DNA of 64,000 nucleotides, from NCBI GenBank assembly GCA_036226585.1, contig CP108997.1, positions 5,828,001 through 5,892,000 of the forward strand, written 5' to 3'. This stretch comes from Streptomyces sp. NBC_00708 (GTDB lineage Bacteria; Actinomycetota; Actinomycetes; Streptomycetales; Streptomycetaceae). Under the pieces are notes generated by a model, which saw only the letters and a list, made by a program, of their open reading frames with translations, was not told the origin of the DNA and did not search any database. Shown piece by piece: positions 56,110-63,617 of the stretch; position 1 is the stretch's first letter, and each line of letters opens with the position of its first letter. The translations under genes and the position numbers were made by a program.

Positions 56110-59100
56110 CGCTTCTCCTCCAGCTCGGCCAGCCACGCCCGTACCGTCCGGGCGGGGAGCACGGCCTCCTTCGCCGTCAGCGCGGCCAGCGCACGTCCGG
56201 CCGCGCGCCGGGCACGCTCCGGTTCACCGGCGGCCTCCAGCACCAGGGCCGCCTCGGACCAGACCTCACCGATGAGGCACGGGTCGTCGGTGCCGTCCAG
56301 GACGGCGGTGGCGCGCTCGGCGTCCCCGACCGCCTCCCGGTACGCCCCGGCCCGCGCCCGGACCCGCGCCCGCAGGGCCAGCCGGACGGCCCGGGTCCGC
56401 GTCTCCGCCGGCGGGTCCGCGGGCGGCTCGGTGAGTTCGGCCGCGTCGAGGAGGTCGTCGGCCCCGGCGCGGAACCGTTCGCGGGCCGCGTACAGCCGCA
56501 GGGTGGCCGCCGTCCGGGTCTGCCCCAGCGCGGCGAGCCCGTCGGCCGCCGCGGTGTAGTGGGCGGCGGCCGGCAGATGCGCACCGGCCAGGGACTCGAC
56601 GAGCCCCGCAGTCTGGCCGGCCGCCAGGGTGCCGAGGGCCAGCGCGAGGTCGTCGCAGTGGACGCGGACCAGCGCGATGTCCTCGCGGGCCGCGTCCACC
56701 CGGTCCGACAGGGCCAGATGCCGCGCCCGGGTCAGCAGGACCGGCACGAGCAGGCTCCGGTCGCCGTCGAACCGCCGGACCAGGTCCTCGCAGAGCGCGA
56801 TGGCCTGCCCGAGCGGGGTCGGCGACCACTGCGTCAGCTCGCAGATCGACGCCAGGATGCGGTTGCCCTCATAGGTGTCGCCGAGCCCGTGCGCCCGGGA
56901 GAGCGCGTCGCGCATGGCGCCCTCCGCCGCGCCGATCCGGCCCTCGGCGAAGCTCCGCAGCGAGGACAGCTGGTGCAGCCTGCACCAGCTCAGGTCGTCC
57001 GCCGCGCCGGGCGCGGCATATCCGGCACCCGGGGCGTACGGAGCGCCGGCGGGCTCCGGTCCGCCCGAGCGCAGGGCGATCAGCTGCCGCAGGATGGCGC
57101 AGGTGTCCCGGGTCGGGATGTCGTCCGCGTTCCCGCGCTCCGCCTCGGCCACGGCCCGCCGGGCGCTGTCCCAACGGCCCAGCGCGGCATACGCGTCGGT
57201 GATACGGGCGGCCAGCACCCGGTGCTGGGGGTCGCCGTCCGGGGTGAGGGCGCGTCCGCGTTCCATCAGCGAGACGGCGGCGGGCAGATCGCGGCGGTGC
57301 AGCGCCCGGTACCCGGTGGCCACCAGGGCGCGGGCCGCGCGGCCGGTCAGCGCGGGCAGCCCGGGATCGCCCGGGTCCGCCTCGGACAGCAGCCGGCACG
57401 CGGACTCCAGGTGGTGGGCGAGGTCGCCCTCGGCGGCCGGGTCCGGCGCCCGCCCGTCGAGCCGGTCGGCGAGCACGGTGTGCCAGTCCGCGCGCCGGGC
57501 CTTCGAGGTCATCTCGTACAAGGTGTCCCGGGCCAGCGCGCGGGTGAACCGGTAGGCGCCGGGCGGCCCGTACGGGTGGATCACCCGGGCGCGCAGCAGC
57601 CGGCCCAGGGCGTCGTCCAGGACCCCGCCCGCCAGTGCCGGCTCGTCGTCGGCGAGCGCGCGCACGTCCTCGGCGGTGAACGACCCGCCCACCCCCGCCG
57701 CCCGCTCCAGCACGGCCCGGTCGGTGGCGGGCAGCCGGTCCAGCCAGGCGGTCAGCAGGACCCGGATCGAGGTGGGGACGCCCCGGTCCACCGACCGGGG
57801 ACCGGCCAGGTTCTCCAGCAGCAGTTCGGCGAACAGCGGATTGCCGTCGCACTCCCGGACGACCCGGGACAGCTCCTCGTCGGTGGCGACCGCCTCCTGC
57901 GCCACGACCTCCGCCCGGTCCGCGAGCAGGGCCACCAGCCGCTCGGTCTGCGCGGGCGGCAGCGCGTCGAGACGCAGCGCGAGGTCCCCGGCCGGCACCG
58001 CGCCACCCGTCTCGGCGCGCGCCACGCGGATGATCAGCAGCGGGGTGTCCCGGGCGCCCTCGGCGAGATCGGCGACCATGCCGGTGAGGGTCGGCTGCGC
58101 CCACTGGAAGTCCTCCAGGACCAGGACCACCGGGGCGTCGCGGCCCAGGGCCTCCAGAAGCCGCCGGAACGCCCACCCGATCTCGTCGACGCTCACCGGC
58201 AGTCCGTTCCCGGTGCGGATGCCCAGGGCGACGGCGAGCGCGGTGAGGGCGCGGTCCGCGCTCGGGCGCAGCGTCTCCAGCGCCCGTTGCGCCTGTTCCC
58301 AGCCGCCGGGCAGCGACCAGACCGCCTCGGCCAGCGGACGGTGGGCGAGCCCGGCACCGTACGCCTGGCAGCCGGCGCGCAGGACGACGGCCTCCTCCCC
58401 GACGCGGCCCAGGAACTCCCGCACCAGGCGCGACTTCCCGATGCCCGGGGGACCGGCGACCGAGACCGGGCCGCTGCGCCGCTCGTCCCGGATCTCCGCG
58501 AACTCCGCCAGCAGCGACCGCAGTTCGCCGTCGCGTCCGACGAGCGGCACCAGGTCCTCGCGGCCCGTCGCGTCGAGGACGGACACCACCCGCCGGGCGG
58601 CGACCGGTTCGCGCTTGCCCTTCACCCGCAGCGGGGCGACGGCCTCCATGCGGACCCGGCCGCCGACCAGCCCGGCCGTTTCCTCACCGATCAGGATCTC
58701 GTGCGGCCCGGCGTGCGACTGGAGGCGGGCGGCGGTGTGCACGACGTCCCCGACCACCCGGGCCGCGCCGCCGAGCACCCCCGCCACCACGGCCTCTCCC
58801 GAGGCGATCCCGCAGTGGATGTCCAGCCGCACCCCGGGAGCGGTCGCGACGGCCGCCACGGACTCGCGCACGGCGCACGCGGCGCGGACCGCGTGCAGCG
58901 CGTCGTCCTCATGGGTGACGAACGCGCCGAAGACGGCCATCACGGCGTCACCGATGAACTTCTCGACCACTCCGCCGTGTTCGGTGACCGCCGTGGTGCA
59001 GGCGCGGTAGTACCGGTCCATCGTGCGCCGCAGCGCCTCGGGGTCCAGCGTCTCGGCGAGCACGGTCGAGCCGACGAGGTCGATGAAGAGTGCCGTGACG

Positions 59101-59219
59101 ATTCTGCGGCTGTCCGACGAAGGCGCCCCCGCGACCACCGGTGTGCCGCACTCGGGGCAGAACCGGGCTCCGTCCGGCACCGCCGCACGGCAGCCGCCGC
59201 ATCGCACGGCAGCGTTCAC
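56106..59219 (-). CDS. Class III nucleotidyl cyclase fused to AAA ATPase and helical repeats
   Basis: 1037 residues. A zinc ribbon (Cys7, Cys10, Cys21, Cys24) precedes a class III cyclase domain with metal Asp47 and Asp91, Lys87 and Asp158 for the base, and Arg165. The Asn that normally precedes TAARL is His161. Then come an AAA/STAND ATPase (Walker A GPPGIGKSRL, VLVLEDFQWAQP) and ~500 residues of TPR-like helices. It may make or once made cAMP, or act as a switch that senses a partner. GTG start overlaps the LuxR stop. Confidence 0.85.
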   Translation of the reverse strand: MNAAVRCGGCRAAVPDGARFCPECGTPVVAGAPSSDSRRIVTALFIDLVGSTVLAETLDPEALRRTMDRYYRACTTAVTEHGGVVEKFIGDAVMAVFGAFVTHEDDALHAVRAACAVRESVAAVATAPGVRLDIHCGIASGEAVVAGVLGGAARVVGDVVHTAARLQSHAGPHEILIGEETAGLVGGRVRMEAVAPLRVKGKREPVAARRVVSVLDATGREDLVPLVGRDGELRSLLAEFAEIRDERRSGPVSVAGPPGIGKSRLVREFLGRVGEEAVVLRAGCQAYGAGLAHRPLAEAVWSLPGGWEQAQRALETLRPSADRALTALAVALGIRTGNGLPVSVDEIGWAFRRLLEALGRDAPVVLVLEDFQWAQPTLTGMVADLAEGARDTPLLIIRVARAETGGAVPAGDLALRLDALPPAQTERLVALLADRAEVVAQEAVATDEELSRVVRECDGNPLFAELLLENLAGPRSVDRGVPTSIRVLLTAWLDRLPATDRAVLERAAGVGGSFTAEDVRALADDEPALAGGVLDDALGRLLRARVIHPYGPPGAYRFTRALARDTLYEMTSKARRADWHTVLADRLDGRAPDPAAEGDLAHHLESACRLLSEADPGDPGLPALTGRAARALVATGYRALHRRDLPAAVSLMERGRALTPDGDPQHRVLAARITDAYAALGRWDSARRAVAEAERGNADDIPTRDTCAILRQLIALRSGGPEPAGAPYAPGAGYAAPGAADDLSWCRLHQLSSLRSFAEGRIGAAEGAMRDALSRAHGLGDTYEGNRILASICELTQWSPTPLGQAIALCEDLVRRFDGDRSLLVPVLLTRARHLALSDRVDAAREDIALVRVHCDDLALALGTLAAGQTAGLVESLAGAHLPAAAHYTAAADGLAALGQTRTAATLRLYAARERFRAGADDLLDAAELTEPPADPPAETRTRAVRLALRARVRARAGAYREAVGDAERATAVLDGTDDPCLIGEVWSEAALVLEAAGEPERARRAAGRALAALTAKEAVLPARTVRAWLAELEEKR

Positions 59220-59755
59220 AGGAGCTTGATGTCCTGTCCCTCCACCTCACCGGACACCGCTTCCAGCCGCTCCTTGACGGAGTTGAGGACCTGGACCTCG
59301 TGCTCGCTGAGCCCCGAGAGGACCGAGCGCTGCTCGACCGCCAGCAGGTCCACCGGGTGGCCGGCCTCACGTAGTGCGTGCAGGGCGTCGAAGGTCATGG
59401 CTACCGGTACCTCGTTCCCGTAGTGCGGCCAGTCCAGCGTGACGCCGGCCGGTCCGATCGAACACTCCGCGACCGCCGCCGCGAGGGCGCCGATGGCCTC
59501 GGGATTCCCCTGCCGCTTCCGCTCCCCGGCGGGCAGCGGCGGCCAGATCCCCTGGACCAGAACGCCCTGGGCGTACAGCCGCGCAATCATTTCCGTACGG
59601 TTCGACGCGCCCGTTCTTCGGAGCATGTTGCATAAATGGGCCGCCACCGTGTGCGGGCTGATGCAGAGAGCTTCGGCGATATCCCGGTTCGAGGAGCCGG
59701 CGGCCACGAGCGAAGCAATGAGAATCTCACGCCTGGTCAAACCCTTTACCCCCAT
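59216..59755 (-). CDS. LuxR-type regulator fused to a RiPP leader-like domain
   Basis: 179 residues. The N-terminal ~62 form a LuxR/NarL helix-turn-helix (GLTRREILIASLVAAGSSNR, SPHTVAAHLCNMLRR). A linker follows, and residues 120-179 form a domain that aligns to the precursor at 59962 without gaps, 30 of 55 identical (shared PVDLL, GLS, EV, VL, RL, AVS, VEGQ). It ends DIKLL, without the precursor's core. ATG 59398 inside the gene, with GAGG upstream, could also make the 60-residue domain alone. It is the first gene of the leftward operon. Confidence 0.85.
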   Translation of the reverse strand: MGVKGLTRREILIASLVAAGSSNRDIAEALCISPHTVAAHLCNMLRRTGASNRTEMIARLYAQGVLVQGIWPPLPAGERKRQGNPEAIGALAAAVAECSIGPAGVTLDWPHYGNEVPVAMTFDALHALREAGHPVDLLAVEQRSVLSGLSEHEVQVLNSVKERLEAVSGEVEGQDIKLL

Positions 59756-59961
59756 TGTGGTGAGCGAAGCATGGGCCGGCAGAGGAAATACCTCACTCCC
59801 GGGGGTCAGAGTAGCTGCGGGTCATGTTCCGGACAAGAACGCCTTGAGCGGGATCACACGCCCACCGGATTCATAGTCGATCGGGGGATAGGAAGCCGGG
59901 TGGCGCCGGAGCAGCCTTGCCGTTGCACCAGCCCGTGACCGTCTCCATGAAGGAGTGACCC
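59756..59961. promoter_or_regulatory. Divergent promoter region of the RiPP-like locus
   Basis: 206 bases between the LuxR regulator and the precursor gene, both reading outward. A weak rightward promoter could be TTGAGC (59844-59849), a 17-base spacer, then GGATTC. I see no clear long palindrome. The LuxR protein probably binds here. Confidence 0.4.
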
Positions 59962-60159
59962 ATGTCGCAAGCACCCCTCGACGCGCTGCGCAGTGCCGGC
60001 ACCCCGGTCGACCTGCTGTCGGACTCCGAGCGCGAGATCTTCAACGGCCTCAGCCCGGACGAGGTCGCGGTCCTCGGCTCGATCCAGGCCCGGCTCAACG
60101 CGGTGTCGGCCGCGGTCGAGGGCCAGCAGTCGGACTCCAACACCAACGTCGTCTGCTGA
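59962..60159 (+). CDS. RiPP precursor peptide with C-terminal cysteine
   Basis: 65 residues. Positions 1-55 are a mostly helical leader (LDALRSAGTPVDLL, GLSPDEVAVLGSIQARL, ending VEGQ). The last ten (QSDSNTNVVC) look like the core: small polar residues and a terminal Cys that is the only Cys in the protein. AAGGAG precedes the ATG. Conserved leader, downstream radical SAM and flavoprotein support the call. The leader resembles what I recall as the aroma-sacti family of Streptomyces. The cleavage site is unknown; after Gly54-Gln55 is plausible. Confidence 0.8.
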   Translation: MSQAPLDALRSAGTPVDLLSDSEREIFNGLSPDEVAVLGSIQARLNAVSAAVEGQQSDSNTNVVC

Positions 60160-60172
60160 TTCCGGCCCCGGC

Positions 60173-60218
60173 TCCCACGGCCGGCCCGGCGGCGTGAGCC
60201 GCCGGGCCGGCCGTGGGA
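60173..60218 (+). terminator. Perfect 21-bp hairpin between precursor and radical SAM genes
   Basis: Arms 60173-60193 and 60198-60218 are exact complements with a GTGA loop, starting 14 bases past the precursor stop and ending 46 bases before the radical SAM start. It is very stable. It likely stops most transcripts after the precursor, so peptide is made in excess over enzymes, as in many RiPP operons. Confidence 0.85.
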
Positions 60219-60264
60219 ACGCATACCGGACCGCCGTCTGCCCGGACACAGGAGGAGCGTGGGG

Positions 60265-61629
60265 ATGGACCAAGTCAGCAGATACCTGGTGCTGAGCGAC
60301 CGCGCGTACGCGGACGCCGCGGGCGTGCGGGTGCGGCTCGTCTACAGCACCCGTACCGCGAGCACCGTGGCGGTCGACCTCGCCACTGCCCGCGCGCTGG
60401 AGGCCGGCGACCCCGCCGCACTCACCCCGGCCTGGGCAGGCGCACTGCGCACGGCCGAGGTCCTCGTACCGGCGGGCGAGGACGAGCTGACCGCCGTACT
60501 CGACCGCAACCGCCGGGCCTCCGCCGACCGTTCGGCGGTCCACATCGCTCTGCTGCCGACCTCCTACTGCAACATGGGCTGCTCCTACTGCGGACAGGAG
60601 CACACCCGCGGCGGCCTCTCCCGCGACCATCGCGACCGGGTACGCGACCGGGTGCTGCGCGCCGTGAACGCCCCGGAGACCCGCAGCGCGCGGATCGACT
60701 GGTTCGGCGCCGAGCCCATGATGGGCTACGCGGTCATCCGCGACCTCGCCCCGCGCTTCGTCCGCGCCGCGGCCGAGCGAGGCGTTTCGTACTCCTCGGT
60801 GATCGTCACGAACGGCTCCCTGCTGACCCACAGGAAAATCGACACCCTCATAGGCTCGTGCGGGATCAGTCATTTCGAGATCACGATCGACGGGCCGCCC
60901 GAGATTCATCACACGCACCGGCCACTGAAAAGCGGCCGCGGATCATTCTGGAACATTGTGAACGCCGTGCGTTCCGCCCTCGACGAACCGGATCCGGGCT
61001 CATCCCACTTCACGTTCCGAACGAATGTGGACGCGCACAACCAGGACGACGTCCCCCGCTATATCGAGCTGATGGCGGAGTTGGGTTTCGGCCATCCGCG
61101 GGTGTCCTTCTCGATCGTCCCGGTCCACTCGTGGGGGAACGACGTCTCGGCGATCGAGGTCTCCAAGCAGGAATTCGCCGCACGCGAGACGCAGTGGCTC
61201 CGCCTCCTCTCCGAGCACGGACTGCACGCCCAGTTGCTGCCGAACACCGCGCGGAAGGTCCTCTGCCCCGCCACGACCCGCTCGTCCGAGATCATCAGCA
61301 GCACCGGCAACATCTTCTCGTGCAGCGAATACCCCCTCGTCCCCGAGGCCGAGCGGACCCTCCCGCTGGTGCACATCGACCGGGCGGGCACCGAGCCCGT
61401 ACGGCCCGAAGGCCCCTTCGACGGCTGGAACGACGAGATCGCGAAGGGGACGACCTGGTGCAAGGGCTGCGTCTTCATGCCGACCTGCGGCGGGTCCTGC
61501 CCCAAGGCCTGGCAGGAGGGGCATCCACCTTGCCCCGGCTACAAGTTCAACGTCCAGGACCGGCTGGATCTCATCGCCTCGCAGTGCGGTCTGCGCGACG
61601 CGGCAGCTGAGCCCTCGGGGGCCCGGTGA
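60265..61629 (+). CDS. Radical SAM/SPASM peptide maturase
   Basis: 454 residues. The radical SAM cluster motif is Cys102-x3-Cys106-x2-Cys109 (SYCNMGCSYCGQEH). The N-terminal ~95 residues may be the precursor-binding (RRE-like) part. The C-terminus holds a SPASM region with Cys in VLCPATTR, SCSEYP and WCKGCVFMPTCGGSCPKAW, for extra [4Fe-4S] clusters. Such enzymes cut C-H bonds and make thioether or C-C links in peptides. AGGAGG precedes ATG 60265 by 9 bases. Bases 60901-60960 are only 33/60 G+C, below neighbours. Confidence 0.9.
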   Translation: MDQVSRYLVLSDRAYADAAGVRVRLVYSTRTASTVAVDLATARALEAGDPAALTPAWAGALRTAEVLVPAGEDELTAVLDRNRRASADRSAVHIALLPTSYCNMGCSYCGQEHTRGGLSRDHRDRVRDRVLRAVNAPETRSARIDWFGAEPMMGYAVIRDLAPRFVRAAAERGVSYSSVIVTNGSLLTHRKIDTLIGSCGISHFEITIDGPPEIHHTHRPLKSGRGSFWNIVNAVRSALDEPDPGSSHFTFRTNVDAHNQDDVPRYIELMAELGFGHPRVSFSIVPVHSWGNDVSAIEVSKQEFAARETQWLRLLSEHGLHAQLLPNTARKVLCPATTRSSEIISSTGNIFSCSEYPLVPEAERTLPLVHIDRAGTEPVRPEGPFDGWNDEIAKGTTWCKGCVFMPTCGGSCPKAWQEGHPPCPGYKFNVQDRLDLIASQCGLRDAAAEPSGAR

Positions 61630-62222
61630 CGACGGAACCCTCCGCGGACAGCCCCCCGCGCCGCCTGCTCCTCGGGGTGTGCGGTTCGGGCAACGTGCTC
61701 GCGGTACCGCAGTACCTCATGGCCCTGCGCACCGGCCTCGGGCCCGGCGTCGAGATCCGCATGGCCATGACCCGCTCCGCCGCCGCGCTCGTCCCGGCAG
61801 CCACCATGCGCCTGCTCTGCCCCGAGGTCCACTGCGACGGCGAGGACGAAATGACCACCGGTCATGTCGCTCCCGCAGCCTGGGCGGAGCGCCTGGTCGT
61901 CCTTCCCGCCACGGCCAACATGCTGGGCCAGGCCGCCAACGGACTCGCCTCCGGGCTGCTCAGCTCGGCGCTGCTGGCCCATGAACGTCCGGTGCTGTTC
62001 TTCCCGAGCATGAACAGCGTGATGTGGGAGCGGCTGGCCGTACGCCGCAACGTGGACCGGCTGCGGGCGGACGGTCACGCCGTCGTGGACCCGCTGCCGG
62101 CCCCCGCCTGGCAGATCGCCGCGGGCGACGTGCGTAAGAACCTGGGCCTGCCGCCACCCGCGACCGTGACAGCGGTGATTCGCGAGTTCCTGGACATGAA
62201 AGTCGGCCCGCTCGGAGGCTGA
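61626..62222 (+). CDS. EpiD/HFCD-family flavoprotein (peptidyl-cysteine decarboxylase)
   Basis: 198 residues. HFCD marks are His80 in TTGHVAP, PATAN (94-98, PASANT-type flavin motif), and PSMNSVMW (127-134), which matches the PxMNxxMW substrate motif of peptidyl-Cys decarboxylases such as EpiD and MrsD. FMN-dependent oxidation of a C-terminal Cys would release CO2 and leave an aminoenethiol. The precursor ends in Cys, which fits. GTG start overlaps the radical SAM stop (GTGA). CoaC-like activity is excluded by context more than by sequence. Confidence 0.88.
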   Translation: MTTEPSADSPPRRLLLGVCGSGNVLAVPQYLMALRTGLGPGVEIRMAMTRSAAALVPAATMRLLCPEVHCDGEDEMTTGHVAPAAWAERLVVLPATANMLGQAANGLASGLLSSALLAHERPVLFFPSMNSVMWERLAVRRNVDRLRADGHAVVDPLPAPAWQIAAGDVRKNLGLPPPATVTAVIREFLDMKVGPLGG

Positions 62223-62249
62223 GCGCCGGCCCCATCAGGAGGAGGACAC

Positions 62250-63617
62250 GTGGCACCAGCCGGACCGAGATTCCCTGCGGCAGTGACGAGCGGACCGATG
62301 TCGGTGCGCGGCTTCCGGCTGCTGCTCGCCGGACAGCTCTCCTCCACGGTCGGCGACTACTGCTACGCCGTGGCGCTGCCGTGGCTGATTCTCTCCGGCG
62401 ACGGCGGCCCGGTGCTGCTCGGCACCGTCCTCGCCTGTTACGGCATCCCGCGCGTCGTCACCATTCCGCTGGGCGGGGTGGTGGCCGACCGGATCGGCGG
62501 CCGGCGGGTGATGCTCGCGGCCGACCTGGTGCGGGCTGTGGCCGTCGGCATCCTCGCCGTCCTCGCCTCGACCGGTACACCGACCCTGGCCCAGCTCGCG
62601 CCCATCGCCGTCGTTCTGGGCGCCTGCTCCGGGGTCTTCATCCCCGCCTCGTACACCCTGCTGCCCGCGCTGCTGCCGAAGGAGGACCTTGGCCGGGGCA
62701 ACGCCCTGTCCACGATGGTCAACCAGGCCGGCGGGCTCCTCGGGCCGACGGCGGGCGGTGCCCTGGTGGCCGCCTTCGACGCGGGCCCGGCACTCACGGT
62801 CGACGCCGCGTCCTTCCTCGTGTCGGCGCTGGTGCTCGCCCGTATACGCACCGGCGCGGACGAGACGGACGCGGACGCGCAGCAGCGGGACGGGGACGAC
62901 ACCGCCGACGAGGCACCGGCCCGCACGACGTCCTTCCTCGAACTGCTGCGCCACGGAAGGCTGTTGCATGTCGTCCTGGTGGTGGCCCTCGTCTGCAACC
63001 TCGCGTTCAACGGCACGATCGAGGTGGCCCTGCCCGAACTGGCCCACCAGGGCATGGGCGCCACCGGCTACGGCGTCCTGCTGACCTGTCTGAGCCTGGG
63101 CGGCCTCGCGGGTTCGCTGGTGGCGGCCCGCAGCAGGCCGGTGGAGTCGCCCGCCTATCTCTTCGCCACCCTCGCGGTCGTCATGGGCATCGCCCTGGGC
63201 GCGGTGCCGTACGCCGGCGGCCTGCCCGGTGCCGCGGCGTGCGTCTGCGTCTACGCGCTGGCCAGCGGCTGGCAGAACATCGTCGTGGTGACGATGCTTC
63301 AGGTCTGGGCCCCCTCGGCGCTCATCGGCCGTGTCATGAGCCTGGTCATGCTGGCCGTCATGGGCACCTTCCCGGTCTCCGTCGCGGTGGCCGGTTTTGG
63401 GGTACGCCACCTCGGCGCCGCCCCCTTCTTCCCGGTGGCGGGCGCGGCCATCGCCGTGTCCGTCCTGGGCGCGCTCACCCAGCGAGCCTTCCGCGACCAC
63501 CGTGCCGGCACCGAGTACGCCCCACCGGCCCCCGTACCGGTGGAGGCGCCTGCGGTCGTGCCGGCCGCCCGCTCCACGCAACCACGCCAGGACAACAGTC
63601 AGGAGTCACAGCGATGA
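62250..63617 (+). CDS. MFS transporter, probable peptide exporter
   Basis: 455 residues with 12 predicted helices (first FRLLLAGQLSSTVGDYCYAVALPWLIL) and the ADRIGGRRVML loop between helices 2 and 3. A charged Asp-rich stretch lies near residues 205-225 between the two six-helix halves. It resembles the MFS_3/EntS-like exporters of metabolite clusters. It probably exports the mature product or gives immunity. GTG start with AGGAGGAGG upstream; the next gene overlaps its stop (ATGA). Confidence 0.85.
   Translation: MAPAGPRFPAAVTSGPMSVRGFRLLLAGQLSSTVGDYCYAVALPWLILSGDGGPVLLGTVLACYGIPRVVTIPLGGVVADRIGGRRVMLAADLVRAVAVGILAVLASTGTPTLAQLAPIAVVLGACSGVFIPASYTLLPALLPKEDLGRGNALSTMVNQAGGLLGPTAGGALVAAFDAGPALTVDAASFLVSALVLARIRTGADETDADAQQRDGDDTADEAPARTTSFLELLRHGRLLHVVLVVALVCNLAFNGTIEVALPELAHQGMGATGYGVLLTCLSLGGLAGSLVAARSRPVESPAYLFATLAVVMGIALGAVPYAGGLPGAAACVCVYALASGWQNIVVVTMLQVWAPSALIGRVMSLVMLAVMGTFPVSVAVAGFGVRHLGAAPFFPVAGAAIAVSVLGALTQRAFRDHRAGTEYAPPAPVPVEAPAVVPAARSTQPRQDNSQESQR

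Noticed and set aside
56079..59423. 1114-codon plus-strand open frame opposite the cyclase-ATPase gene
   Set aside because: No recognisable motif, composition rich in Arg/Gly/Gln/Val as in shadow frames; the minus strand has zinc ribbon, cyclase and Walker motifs.
59962..60159. Calling the precursor a lanthipeptide because an EpiD-like enzyme is present
   Set aside because: No LanB, LanC, LanM, LanKC or similar dehydratase/cyclase gene is visible; only the radical SAM route is supported in this window.
60259..60264. GTG at 60259 as start of the radical SAM gene
   Set aside because: Only 3 bases from AGGAGG, too close; ATG 60265 has 9-base spacing.
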